From: Flavobacterium jejuense
Lineage (GTDB): Bacteria; Bacteroidota; Bacteroidia; Flavobacteriales; Flavobacteriaceae
DNA: 64,000 nucleotides
Direction: 5' to 3'
Assembly (NCBI RefSeq): GCF_006491595.2
Contig: NZ_VEVQ02000014.1
Span: 55,906-119,905, forward strand
The notes under the pieces are model-generated. The model did not search any database. It had not been told where the DNA came from and was given only the letters and a program-made list of their open reading frames with translations. Position 1 is the first letter of the stretch; each line of letters starts with the position of its first letter. Shown one piece after another: positions 9,345-18,681 of the stretch. The translations under genes and the position numbers were made by a program.

Positions 9345-9415
9345 TTAGAAAAAACTTCCCGCTATCAGCTATGTCTTTGCTTTTTTATTAAAAAAAAGCA
9401 AAGGATGTCGTTTCT
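9345..9415. repeat. Possible dispersed intergenic repeat with central hairpin
   Basis: Between the infB terminator and the TonB receptor gene lies a block with CCCGCTATCAGCTATGTC, then CTTTGCTTTTTT (9375-9386) that pairs perfectly over 12 bp with AAAAAAGCAAAG (9392-9403), then GATGTCGTTTCTAT. The arrangement 'cccgctatc...hairpin...ggatgccg' resembles a family of short intergenic repeats I recall from flavobacterial genomes. There is only one copy in this window, so the repeat nature is not shown here. No ORF of any length fits the block. Confidence 0.35.
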
Positions 9416-9504
9416 ATAAAACTAGTTTGTGTTTTCATAAGATATTTGCTTAAAACTAATATGTAATAAAAAAAGTGAAACTATTTGAGTAATTCTCTTA
9501 TGGG

Positions 9505-11703
9505 TTAAAAAGCGTATTTTAATCCACCATAAATATTTCTTCCAGGGGCATTAATTCCTGAGGCGAAATTTCTGTATTGTATATCTAAAATGTTTTCAAT
9601 TCCAGCAAATAAAGTAGCTTCTTTTATTATGTTGAAGCTCATTTTAAAATTGTAAGTTTCCCAAGCTGCTATTCCTCCTTCTGGAGCATATTGTATGTTG
9701 TCTTCTCCATTTGTGAAATAATCTTTGCTACTCTTTTTGCCATTGTATAAGAGGTATGTCTCAAATTGCCCCCATTTTTTATCATAACGTAAACCAATTT
9801 TTCCAAAATAAGGTGAAATATGATCTAGAGGATTTTCATTTTCATCTTCTACAATTCGACCATAAGTATAATTGAAACTTGCGTTAAATTGTAAGTCTTC
9901 AATAATGTAGCCTCTCATGTTAGTTGATATTCCTGTAATGTAAGCTTTTCTTTTATTCTGGTTGGCTAAAACTTGACTATTGGAGCCATCATAATTTATG
10001 ATAGTTTGTCCTTGGTATTCAAAATTATCGGTCACAATTGCGTCATATAAACGAGTGTAGAAATAGGTGTTTTCAAATTTAAACCGTTTATTGTTAGATT
10101 GAATTACTAAGCCAATATCTCCGGTAATTGTTTTCTCTGGACTTAAATCTTTATTGGGTACAATTATAAAACCATCTCCGGATTCAAATATTTTGCCAAA
10201 ATCATCAATATTTGGTACTCTAAAACCAGAAGAAATATTCGCTTTTAAGGCTACATTTTTAGAAGTATTATGAATAATTCCTAATGAACCACTGTAAGTA
10301 AAATTACCTTGTTTTATTTCTGAAAAAGGTAAGGGGAAAAAAGTGTCATCCGTAATGGAGCTTTTTAAAGTAGTGTAGCCAAAACGTCCTCCAACAGTCC
10401 AAGTTGTTTTTTTAGTTGATTTTTCGTTGTACGAGATATAAATATCATTTCTAAACATAATATTGTCTCCATTGGGATAACGTGTATCTATACCTTCAAT
10501 AATTCCTGTATTGATATTTTGTTTGTAACCAGATGATTTTAATGTTTCAAAATAAGATTCGAAACCATAAAACAATTCTCCTTTTTTAAATTTTCTGTTC
10601 AAGTCTGTAGAAAATGAATACATATTTACATTCTCCTCTCTATTCTGTAAATTATAGTTTTCAAAACGTCTATTATGTCTACTTTCTTTTGCGCTTTGAA
10701 AGGCAGTACTAATAAGTAAATTGCTTTCGAATAATGCTTTTTCTTTTTCAAGAGTATAAGCTGCTAAAATTCTTTGTTGAGGGCCATAATACCATTCTGC
10801 ATTTTTTAGACCAGATGCAGTTTTATCAGTAAGTCTATCATATCTTGGTATATTTGATGTAGTTGAAAATTGTAAATTTACACCGTGCTTAAAGCCTGAA
10901 TTGCTTTTATAAGCTAGTTTTTGAAGAGCATTATATTGGGTGTACCCCGAAAACTTTTGAAGATATTTATTGTTGTTTTCAACTTGTTGATCAATTCCAT
11001 TTATAGTGGTAACATAAGAAAGTCTTTCTCCAAAAAAAGCAGCATGTGGATTTTTTTTCTTACCCATTTTTAAATCACCAAAATCATTGTATGATAATAG
11101 GGTTAATGAAGCGAAATTTTTACTAGCATAATTGAAATCAAATGTAATGGATTTTTCTTCATTGACACTTCCATATCTAGTATTTATTCTACCAGAAAAC
11201 TTGTTTGAAGTTTCATTTAAAAATTTTACATTTTTTGTAGTCATATTTACAGTTCCACCAAGGGCATCACTTCCAAATAAAGTTGAAGTTGGGCCGTAAA
11301 ATATATCAACATTTTCTAGCATGTTTTCATCAACAGTGATAACATTTTGTAAATGTCCTGCTCTAAATATTAAATTATTCATTCTAAAACCGTCTACTAG
11401 TAATAAAACTCTACTGGCTTCAAATCCTCTAATGACAGGGCTTCCTCCGCCTTGTTGTGATTTTTGAACAAACAAAGAGCCTGAATTTGCTAGCATTTCA
11501 GCAGTTGATTGAAAATTCTGAAATTCTATTTGCTTATTATTGATAGACTCAACCTGATTGGGTAGTTGAGTTTTGTTTTTAGGTGTTTTGTTTGAGGTAA
11601 CGATTACTTCTTCCAAACTATTTGTCTTTATAGAATCTTTCAAGATTTGAGTAAAACTATAAATAGGTACTAGTAGGAAACAAGAAAAAAAAGCTTTCTT
11701 CAT
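9505..11703 (-). CDS. TonB-dependent outer-membrane receptor
   Basis: A 732-residue protein with a signal peptide (MKKAFFSCFLLVPIYSFTQ). The plug domain (about 45-165) contains the TonB-box-like segment EEVIVTSNK, then GGGSPVIRGFEASRVLLLVDG and YGPTSTLFGSDALGG. The 22-strand barrel ends in an aromatic residue (KYAF), as outer-membrane proteins do. It imports a bound ligand across the outer membrane using TonB energy. The plug sequence resembles heme and metal-chelate receptors, but the ligand cannot be fixed. There is no CarboxypepD-like N-terminal domain and no SusD neighbour, so it is not a SusC. It is encoded 7 bases downstream of a SPOR-domain gene, probably as one transcript. Confidence 0.9.
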   Translation of the reverse strand: MKKAFFSCFLLVPIYSFTQILKDSIKTNSLEEVIVTSNKTPKNKTQLPNQVESINNKQIEFQNFQSTAEMLANSGSLFVQKSQQGGGSPVIRGFEASRVLLLVDGFRMNNLIFRAGHLQNVITVDENMLENVDIFYGPTSTLFGSDALGGTVNMTTKNVKFLNETSNKFSGRINTRYGSVNEEKSITFDFNYASKNFASLTLLSYNDFGDLKMGKKKNPHAAFFGERLSYVTTINGIDQQVENNNKYLQKFSGYTQYNALQKLAYKSNSGFKHGVNLQFSTTSNIPRYDRLTDKTASGLKNAEWYYGPQQRILAAYTLEKEKALFESNLLISTAFQSAKESRHNRRFENYNLQNREENVNMYSFSTDLNRKFKKGELFYGFESYFETLKSSGYKQNINTGIIEGIDTRYPNGDNIMFRNDIYISYNEKSTKKTTWTVGGRFGYTTLKSSITDDTFFPLPFSEIKQGNFTYSGSLGIIHNTSKNVALKANISSGFRVPNIDDFGKIFESGDGFIIVPNKDLSPEKTITGDIGLVIQSNNKRFKFENTYFYTRLYDAIVTDNFEYQGQTIINYDGSNSQVLANQNKRKAYITGISTNMRGYIIEDLQFNASFNYTYGRIVEDENENPLDHISPYFGKIGLRYDKKWGQFETYLLYNGKKSSKDYFTNGEDNIQYAPEGGIAAWETYNFKMSFNIIKEATLFAGIENILDIQYRNFASGINAPGRNIYGGLKYAF

Positions 11704-11710
11704 TCAATTT

Positions 11711-12100
11711 TTAACGATTTGGCTTAATTAGAAGAGCAGTAGGGTATTTTTTCTTTATTTCAACTAAATCCTTTTCTGCATTAATTCTTAACTTGTATTT
11801 GCCTACCCAAACTTTGTAAGTTGGATTAGTGTATAAATAGGTTGCTTCAATTTCTTTGAAGTCTTTTTTAAAACCCATTAATGTTTTCTTTGCAGTTTCT
11901 CTGTCTCCATAGAAAATTTGAATAGTATAATTTTCGTCAGATTCGTTAGAATTGTCAAGTTGTTGCTTTTCTTTTAGTAATTTGCCAAATCTTGGGTCTT
12001 GAATAACAGTTGTTTTGTTTTCTTGAGAAAAAGAATTTGAAGCAATAAAAAAGCTAATAAGTGATAAGTAAAAATAATTTTTAATGGTTAATTTTCTCAT
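11711..12100 (-). CDS. Small exported SPOR-domain protein
   Basis: 129 residues with a signal peptide ending near FFIASNSFSQ. The C-terminal 75 residues (from about NYTIQIFYGD to the end) look like a SPOR domain: a beta strand, a helix of alternating charged residues (ETAKKTLMGFKKDF), then YLYTNPTYKVWVGKYKLRINAEKDLVEIKKKYPTALLI. SPOR domains bind denuded septal peptidoglycan. It lies directly upstream of the TonB-dependent receptor gene and is probably co-transcribed with it. The function of the pair is not evident. Confidence 0.75.
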   Translation of the reverse strand: MRKLTIKNYFYLSLISFFIASNSFSQENKTTVIQDPRFGKLLKEKQQLDNSNESDENYTIQIFYGDRETAKKTLMGFKKDFKEIEATYLYTNPTYKVWVGKYKLRINAEKDLVEIKKKYPTALLIKPNR

Positions 12101-12224
12101 AATGAATAAAATTTAAAGCAAAAGTACAATTTTATAAACGAAACAAAATAAGTAAAATTATTTAGAATAAATATAAATTACATTTTATGATAAAATTAAG
12201 GTTTTTAGAATAGTTCTAATATTG

Positions 12225-12232
12225 TATTTTTG
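12225..12232 (+). promoter_or_regulatory. -7 element upstream of the actA operon
   Basis: TATTTTTG matches TAnnTTTG and is the only good candidate in the 218-base gap between the SPOR gene and actA. It implies a leader of about 80 bases. The -33 region is T-rich without a clear TTG. No other feature was recognised in the gap. Confidence 0.5.
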
Positions 12233-12318
12233 TCGGAGTTTAAAATAATGTATGCTTTCAAGGTGTAAATTATATATCTAAAATCATACCAAATCTAGTC
12301 GATAATCATTAATTAAAT

Positions 12319-13632
12319 ATGAAAAAGGTGGGTAACCATAAATCGTTTTCAAAGATTTTCTTCAGTTTAGCTTTAACGCTATCTTTTTCTTTATCTGTTT
12401 TTTCTCAAGATTCAGTGCCAACTGATGCAGCTGCGGCTCCAACTACTGGTGGTGATCCTGTAACGGGTAAAGCTCTTTTTAATGCTAATTGTGCTGCATG
12501 TCACGCTTTAGATAAGGTGATGACAGGGCCAGCTTTAAGAGGTGTAGCTGAAAAGTATGACATTGAATTTCTTTACAAGTGGATCAAGAACAATACTGAG
12601 CTTATTAAAGCAGGTGATGCTACAGCGTTGAAAATTTTTAATGAAAATGGTCAAAAAGCAATGACGCCATTTCCACAGTTGTCAAATGCAGATATTGATA
12701 ATATTTTAGCGTATACTTCAACTACGCCTCCACCACCTCCAACTCCTAATCCAGGAGATGTTGTAGGTAAAACTGGTGGTGATTCTGGAATCTCGAATGA
12801 TGTTATTCTAGGAGCATTGTCTCTAGTTTTGGCAATGTTAATTGTTATGTTGTTTTTGGTTAACAATGTTTTAACAAAAATTGCTAAGGCTAATGGAATT
12901 GAAGTTCAAAAGGATGAGAAATCATTACCAATTTGGAAAGCTTTTGTGAAAAACCAATTCTTACTAGTTGTTTCTGCAATTCTATTCTTATTGTTTGCTG
13001 CTTATTTTGCTTATGGTTTCTTAATGCAAGTAGGGGTAGATCAGGGATATGAACCAATTCAACCAATTCATTATTCACATAGAATACATGCTGGTGATAA
13101 TGGTATTGATTGTAAATATTGTCACTCTGCAGCTAGAGTTGGTAAGCATTCAAATATACCTTCATTAAATGTTTGTATGAATTGTCATAAAAATATTTCT
13201 GAAGTGGCTCCTGAAACTTTAGCGGAAGGAAATGAGTTTGGTGTTAACTACAATACTGAAATTGATAAATTATACAAAGCAGTTGGTTGGGATAAAACAT
13301 CACAGGCTTATACAGGGAAAACAGAACCAGTAAAATGGGTTAGAATACATAATTTACCAGATTTTGTGTATTTCAATCACTCACAACACGTAACGGTTGC
13401 TGGTGTAGAGTGTCAAACTTGTCATGGTCCAGTAGAAGAGATGGAAATTATGAGACAATATTCATCCTTAACAATGGGTTGGTGTATTAATTGTCACAGA
13501 GAGACTAATGTTAAAGTAGAAGACAACGCTTACTATACTAAAATACACGAAGAACTTTCTAAGAAATATGGAGTTAAGCAATTAACTGCAGCTCAAATGG
13601 GAGGTTTAGAATGTGGTAAATGCCACTATTAA
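12319..13632 (+). CDS. actA: Alternative complex III multiheme cytochrome c subunit ActA (N-terminal cytochrome c fusion)
   Basis: A 437-residue exported multiheme protein. A signal peptide ends near VFSQ (residue 30). A class I-like monoheme domain has CAACH at 58-62 and a candidate Met ligand in MTPFPQ (115). After a proline-rich linker come two membrane helices (about 163-183 and 213-235), then five further CxxCH motifs at 265, 286, 365, 389 and 432, making six in all. The five-heme part matches ActA of quinol:electron-acceptor oxidoreductase. The extra N-terminal heme domain may pass electrons on to the oxidase. It is the first gene of an eight-gene operon. Confidence 0.93.
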   Translation: MKKVGNHKSFSKIFFSLALTLSFSLSVFSQDSVPTDAAAAPTTGGDPVTGKALFNANCAACHALDKVMTGPALRGVAEKYDIEFLYKWIKNNTELIKAGDATALKIFNENGQKAMTPFPQLSNADIDNILAYTSTTPPPPPTPNPGDVVGKTGGDSGISNDVILGALSLVLAMLIVMLFLVNNVLTKIAKANGIEVQKDEKSLPIWKAFVKNQFLLVVSAILFLLFAAYFAYGFLMQVGVDQGYEPIQPIHYSHRIHAGDNGIDCKYCHSAARVGKHSNIPSLNVCMNCHKNISEVAPETLAEGNEFGVNYNTEIDKLYKAVGWDKTSQAYTGKTEPVKWVRIHNLPDFVYFNHSQHVTVAGVECQTCHGPVEEMEIMRQYSSLTMGWCINCHRETNVKVEDNAYYTKIHEELSKKYGVKQLTAAQMGGLECGKCHY

Positions 13633-13668
13633 TTAATATAATTTAAGAAGCTAATATCAATATACAAT

Positions 13669-16600
13669 ATGGCATCAAACAAAAAATACTGGAAAAGTGT
13701 TGAAGAGCTAAACGAAAATAGTTCTATTGTTGAGACGCTAAGAAACAACGAGTTTGTAGAGCAAATTCCTGTAGATGAGTTTTTAGGAGACAATGAATCT
13801 TTATCAAACAGTGCAACATCTCGTCGTGACTTTTTAAAATACGTCGGATTTAGTACTGCTGCTGCGTCATTAGCAGCATGTGAAGGTCCTGTTGTAAAAT
13901 CTATTCCTTATGTGGTTCAACCTGAGGAAATCATTCCTGGAGTTGCAGATTTTTATGCTACAACTATAGCGGATGGTTTTGATTTTGCAAATATTCTTAT
14001 CAAAACACGTGAAGGTCGTCCAATTAAAGTTGAAAACAATAATTTAGAAGGAGCTAAGACTGGAGCTAATGCTAGAGTGCATGCTTCTGTGCTTTCCTTA
14101 TATGATAGCTTGCGTTTAAAACAACCTAAAATTGCTGGTAAAGAAGCAACGTGGGGTGAGGTAAATGCGAAAGTTAAAGCTAGTTTAGAAGAGGCAAATT
14201 CTCAAGGAGGTTCTGTAGTTGTTCTAACAAATACTCTAGCAAGTCCTTCTACTGAAGCTTTAATTGAAGCTTTAAAAGTGAAATATCCAACAGTTAAGCA
14301 TGTTATTTATGATGCTATTTCTGAATCTAATGCATTAGATGCTTTTGAAAAGGTTTATGGAGAGCGAGCTTTAGCAAATTACGATTTTTCAAAAGCAGAT
14401 GTAATTGTGTCTGTTGGTGCTGATATATTAGGTGATTGGCAAGGTGGAGGTTATGATGCGGGTTATGCAAACGGCAGAATTCCTAAAAATGGAAAAATGT
14501 CTAAGCATATACAAATCGAAGCGAACATGTCTTTGGCTGGTGCTAATGCAGACAAAAGAATTCCAATGACTGTTGCAAATCAGAAGATTGCTTTAGTCGA
14601 TTTATATAATGCAGTTGTTGGTGGTTCAGTATCTAAGAATACTGAAATAGTTAAAGTGGCAAATCAATTAAAATCGGCAAAGTCTAAAGGAGTAGTTGTT
14701 ACAGGTATAGATGATCTTGATGCTCAGCTATTAGTGTTAGCAATAAATAATGCTATTTCATCTGAGGCTTTTAATCCAAATGATGCTAAGTTAACAAGAA
14801 AAGGTAATGCTAAGGAAGTTAGTCAATTGGTTGATTATATGAAGGCTGGTAAGGTGCATACTCTTATTATGAGTGGTGTCAATCCAGTTTATACTTTGCC
14901 AAACTCTAAAGATTTCGTAGATGCTCTTAAAAAAGTGAAGTTATCTGTTGCATTTTCAATGAAGGAAGATGAAACAGCATTAATTACAAATATAGCTGCT
15001 GCAGCACCACATTACTTAGAATCTTGGTCAGATGTAGCGATTGAAAGAGGACACTATAGTGTGGCCCAACCTACAATTCGTCCTTTATTTGATACAAAAC
15101 AATTTCAAGATGCTTTGTTGACTTGGACAGAAAATAGTGCCAGTTATTATGATTATTTAAAAGATTTTGCTGCTAACACAATAGTAGAAAAATCTTGGAA
15201 TCAAATTGTGCATGATGGTTTTGCGACAAGTGAGGTATTGCCTTTGGTGATGAATGAGGTTGATTTTTCATCTTCATCATCTAAATTAGCTCAAGTTAAA
15301 CCTGCTGCTCTTGAATTGGTCTTATATACTAAAACAGGAATGGGTGATGGGCAACAAGCTAATAATCCTTGGTTACAAGAATTTCCAGATCCGATAACAA
15401 GAGTGTCATGGGATAATTATGTAACCATTTCTAAAAAAGATGCTGAGAGGTATGGTTTGAAAAATTGGAATGTGGCTAATGGAGGTATGAATGGAAGTTA
15501 TGTTACTTTAAAAGTAGGTAATGCGACTCTAAATAAAGTGCCAGTAGTAGTTCAACCAGGTCAAGCTGTCGGTACCTTAGGTTTAGCTTTTGGTTATGGG
15601 AAATCAGCTGCTTTAAAACAAGAAATGCAAGTAGGAGTTAATGCTTATACATTGTATAATGATTTAACGGCAAATCAAATTGTTACTGTAACTAAGGAAG
15701 AGGGGGAACACGAGTTTGCCTGTGTGCAATTACAAAAAACATTAATGGGTCGTGGAGATATTATCAAAGAAACGACTCTTGAAATATTTAATTCTAAAGA
15801 TGCAGAAGTTTGGAATCCGATTCCAATGGTTTCTTTAGATCATCAAGAGACTCCAGCAACTGAGGTTGATCTATGGACTTCTTTTGATAGAACAACAGGT
15901 CATCATTTTAATTTATCTATAGATTTAAATGCTTGTACAGGTTGTGGAGCATGTGTGATTGCTTGTCATGCAGAAAATAACGTTCCTGTTGTGGGGAAAT
16001 CTGAAGTAAGAAGAAGTAGAGATATGCACTGGTTGCGTATTGATAGATATTATTCTCATGAAGAGACATTTAATGGGGATGTGGAATTAAAAGAAGGTAC
16101 TTCTGGATTAATGGATTCTGTAAATACACTTTCAGATATGGAAGATCCATCTGAGAATCCTCAAGTAGCATTCCAGCCAGTAATGTGTCAACATTGTAAT
16201 CACGCTCCTTGTGAAACAGTTTGCCCAGTTGCTGCAACATCTCATAGTAGAGAAGGACAAAATCACATGGCTTATAATAGATGTGTTGGTACTCGTTATT
16301 GCGCTAATAACTGTCCATATAAAGTAAGACGTTTTAACTGGTTCTTATATAATAAAAACAGTGAATTTGATTACCATATGAATGACGATTTAGGTCGAAT
16401 GGTATTAAATCCTGATGTAAATGTACGTTCTCGTGGAGTTATGGAAAAATGCTCAATGTGTATTCAAAAAACACAAGCAACTAAACTTCAAGCAAAACGT
16501 GAAGGTAGATTAGTTAAAGATGGTGAATTCCAAACAGCATGTTCTGCAGCTTGTAGTAGTGGAGCAATGATTTTTGGTGATGTAAATGATAAAGAAAGTC

Positions 16601-16704
16601 AAGTGGCTAAATTAGTTGAAGACGAAAGAATGTATCATTTACTAGAGCACGTTGGTACAAAACCAAATGTATTCTATCACGTTAAAGTAAGAAACGTTAA
16701 ATAA
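13669..16704 (+). CDS. actB: Alternative complex III iron-sulfur / molybdopterin-like subunit ActB
   Basis: 1011 residues. The internal twin-arginine-like motif SRRDFLKYVGFS (51-62) followed by LAAC (Cys71) is the Tat-variant lipoprotein signal usual in this family. Residues of about 90-720 form a molybdopterin-oxidoreductase-like domain, which in ACIII lacks the cofactor. From about residue 740 come four ferredoxin cysteine clusters: CTGCGACVIAC (about 755), CQHCNHAPCETVC (about 838), CVGTRYCANNC (about 871) and CSMC (about 927), which bind three 4Fe-4S clusters and one 3Fe-4S cluster in characterised complexes. It carries electrons from the quinol site to the ActA hemes. It follows actA by 36 bases. 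Confidence 0.94.
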   Translation: MASNKKYWKSVEELNENSSIVETLRNNEFVEQIPVDEFLGDNESLSNSATSRRDFLKYVGFSTAAASLAACEGPVVKSIPYVVQPEEIIPGVADFYATTIADGFDFANILIKTREGRPIKVENNNLEGAKTGANARVHASVLSLYDSLRLKQPKIAGKEATWGEVNAKVKASLEEANSQGGSVVVLTNTLASPSTEALIEALKVKYPTVKHVIYDAISESNALDAFEKVYGERALANYDFSKADVIVSVGADILGDWQGGGYDAGYANGRIPKNGKMSKHIQIEANMSLAGANADKRIPMTVANQKIALVDLYNAVVGGSVSKNTEIVKVANQLKSAKSKGVVVTGIDDLDAQLLVLAINNAISSEAFNPNDAKLTRKGNAKEVSQLVDYMKAGKVHTLIMSGVNPVYTLPNSKDFVDALKKVKLSVAFSMKEDETALITNIAAAAPHYLESWSDVAIERGHYSVAQPTIRPLFDTKQFQDALLTWTENSASYYDYLKDFAANTIVEKSWNQIVHDGFATSEVLPLVMNEVDFSSSSSKLAQVKPAALELVLYTKTGMGDGQQANNPWLQEFPDPITRVSWDNYVTISKKDAERYGLKNWNVANGGMNGSYVTLKVGNATLNKVPVVVQPGQAVGTLGLAFGYGKSAALKQEMQVGVNAYTLYNDLTANQIVTVTKEEGEHEFACVQLQKTLMGRGDIIKETTLEIFNSKDAEVWNPIPMVSLDHQETPATEVDLWTSFDRTTGHHFNLSIDLNACTGCGACVIACHAENNVPVVGKSEVRRSRDMHWLRIDRYYSHEETFNGDVELKEGTSGLMDSVNTLSDMEDPSENPQVAFQPVMCQHCNHAPCETVCPVAATSHSREGQNHMAYNRCVGTRYCANNCPYKVRRFNWFLYNKNSEFDYHMNDDLGRMVLNPDVNVRSRGVMEKCSMCIQKTQATKLQAKREGRLVKDGEFQTACSAACSSGAMIFGDVNDKESQVAKLVEDERMYHLLEHVGTKPNVFYHVKVRNVK

Positions 16705-16734
16705 GTATTAATTAAAGAAACAATATAAAGGATT

Positions 16735-18144
16735 ATGTCGTCTCATTACGAAGCACCCATTAGAAAACCTTTAGTAGTAGGAAATAAATCTTACCACGAC
16801 GTTACTGTAGATGTAGCTGCACCTGTTGAAGGTAGAGCTAATAAACAATGGTGGATTGTATTTTCAATTGCCTTAACTGCTTTCCTTTATGGATTGGGTT
16901 GTATGATTTATACCATATCTACTGGTATTGGTACTTGGGGATTAAATAAAACTGTAGGTTGGGCTTGGGATATCACTAACTTTGTTTGGTGGGTAGGTAT
17001 CGGTCACGCAGGAACCTTAATCTCTGCTGTATTATTATTATTCCGTCAAAAATGGAGAATGGCTATTAACCGTTCTGCAGAAGCAATGACAATTTTCTCT
17101 GTAATGCAAGCGGGTTTATTCCCAATTATTCACATGGGACGTCCATGGTTAGGATACTGGGTATTGCCTATTCCAAATCAATTTGGATCACTTTGGGTTA
17201 ATTTTAACTCACCATTACTTTGGGATGTATTTGCAATTTCTACATATTTATCAGTATCCTTAGTTTTCTGGTGGACTGGTTTATTACCTGATTTTGCTAT
17301 GTTGCGTGATAGAGCAATAACACCTTTTACAAAAAAAATATACTCAACTTTGTCTTTCGGATGGAGTGGAAGAGCTAAAGATTGGCAACGTTTTGAAGAA
17401 GTATCATTGGTATTAGCTGGTTTAGCGACACCACTTGTGTTATCTGTTCATACGATTGTGTCTTTTGACTTCGCAACTTCTGTAATTCCAGGTTGGCATA
17501 CTACTATTCTTCCGCCTTATTTCGTGGCAGGAGCAATTTTTTCAGGATTTGCAATGGTAAATACATTGTTAATTATTATGAGAAAAGTTTCTAACTTAGA
17601 AGATTATATTACAATTCAACATATTGAATTAATGAATATTGTAATTATGATTACTGGTTCTATTGTTGGTTGTGCCTATATTACTGAGTTATTTATCGCT
17701 TGGTATTCGGGAGTAGAATATGAACAATATGCTTTCTTGAATAGAGCAACTGGTCCTTATTGGTGGTCTTATTTCTTGATGATGACTTGTAATGTATTTT
17801 CACCTCAGTTTATGTGGTCTAAAAAATTAAGAACAAGTATCGCTTTCTCTTTTATTATTTCAATTGTTGTAAATGTTGGGATGTGGTTTGAGCGTTTCGT
17901 AATTATTGTTACGTCATTACATAGGGATTACTTACCGTCTTCATGGACTATGTTTCAACCAACTTTTGTTGATGCTGGTATTTTTATTGGAACAATTGGT
18001 TTCTTCTTTGTATTGTTTTTATTATATTCTAGAAGTTTTCCAGTGATTGCTCAAGCTGAAGTTAAGACAATCTTAAAATCTTCTGGAGATAATTATAAGA
18101 GAGAGAGAGAAGAACACGGACATAATCATTCAGATAATCATTAA
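16735..18144 (+). CDS. actC: Alternative complex III membrane subunit ActC (NrfD/PsrC-like)
   Basis: A 469-residue polytopic membrane protein of the NrfD/polysulfide reductase family with about ten hydrophobic helices. Recognisable segments are FVWWVGIGHAGTLISAVLLL, QAGLFPIIHMGRPWLGYW and SVHTIVSFDFATSVIPGWHTT. The His and Asp residues in these segments line the quinol-binding and possible proton path in known ACIII structures. The C-terminus is His/Glu-rich and cytosolic. ActC and ActF are the two quinol-side membrane subunits of the complex. Confidence 0.94.
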   Translation: MSSHYEAPIRKPLVVGNKSYHDVTVDVAAPVEGRANKQWWIVFSIALTAFLYGLGCMIYTISTGIGTWGLNKTVGWAWDITNFVWWVGIGHAGTLISAVLLLFRQKWRMAINRSAEAMTIFSVMQAGLFPIIHMGRPWLGYWVLPIPNQFGSLWVNFNSPLLWDVFAISTYLSVSLVFWWTGLLPDFAMLRDRAITPFTKKIYSTLSFGWSGRAKDWQRFEEVSLVLAGLATPLVLSVHTIVSFDFATSVIPGWHTTILPPYFVAGAIFSGFAMVNTLLIIMRKVSNLEDYITIQHIELMNIVIMITGSIVGCAYITELFIAWYSGVEYEQYAFLNRATGPYWWSYFLMMTCNVFSPQFMWSKKLRTSIAFSFIISIVVNVGMWFERFVIIVTSLHRDYLPSSWTMFQPTFVDAGIFIGTIGFFFVLFLLYSRSFPVIAQAEVKTILKSSGDNYKREREEHGHNHSDNH

Positions 18145-18148
18145 TATT

Positions 18149-18673
18149 ATGACTAATAAAGTTATACACGCTATATATAATGATGATGATGTTTTAATGG
18201 ATGCTGTTAAACAAACAAGAGCAGCACATCATCATATAGAAGAAGTTTACACTCCATTTCCAGTTCATGGATTGGATAAGGCTATGGGTCTAGCACCAAC
18301 AAGAATTGCAATTGCTTCATTTTTATACGGATTAGTAGGTTTGTCTGTTGCAACAGCAATGATGCGTTTTATTATGATTGTTGATTGGCCTCAAGATATT
18401 GGTGGTAAACCAAGTTTTAGTTATATCGATAATATGCCTGCGTTTGTTCCAATTATGTTTGAAATGACAGTGTTTTTTGCAGCTCACTTAATGGTAATTA
18501 CCTTCTATATGAGAAGTAAATTATGGCCATTCAAAAAAGCAGAAAACCCAGATGTTAGAACAACAGACGATCATTTCTTAATGGAAGTAGGGGTTCATGG
18601 TAATGAAGAAGATATGGTTTCTTTTTTTAAGTCAACTGGAGCTGTAGAAGTTAAAGTAATAGAAAAGCATTAA
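18149..18673 (+). CDS. actD: Alternative complex III subunit ActD (DUF3341)
   Basis: A 174-residue DUF3341 protein. It begins with a soluble alpha/beta part (VIHAIYNDDDVLMDAVKQT...YTPFPVHGLDKAMGL), followed by two membrane helices (about 51-73 and 104-126). It then ends in a short soluble tail with TDDHFLMEV and GAVEVKVIE. ActD is a structural subunit at the membrane interface. It starts four bases after actC stops, and the spacing throughout the operon is similarly tight. Confidence 0.92.
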   Translation: MTNKVIHAIYNDDDVLMDAVKQTRAAHHHIEEVYTPFPVHGLDKAMGLAPTRIAIASFLYGLVGLSVATAMMRFIMIVDWPQDIGGKPSFSYIDNMPAFVPIMFEMTVFFAAHLMVITFYMRSKLWPFKKAENPDVRTTDDHFLMEVGVHGNEEDMVSFFKSTGAVEVKVIEKH

Positions 18674-18681
18674 TACAAGAT

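Noticed and set aside
9505..11703. TonB receptor as a SusC polysaccharide-uptake protein
   Set aside because: There is no SusD neighbour and no N-terminal CarboxypepD-like domain, and it is shorter than SusC proteins.
12651..12866. Minus-strand frame with a glycine run opposite actA
   Set aside because: Produced by the proline-rich linker of ActA read on the other strand.
13669..16704. actB as a true molybdoenzyme
   Set aside because: The operon context and the Fe-S arrangement mark it as the ACIII subunit, whose molybdopterin-like domain is known to lack the cofactor.
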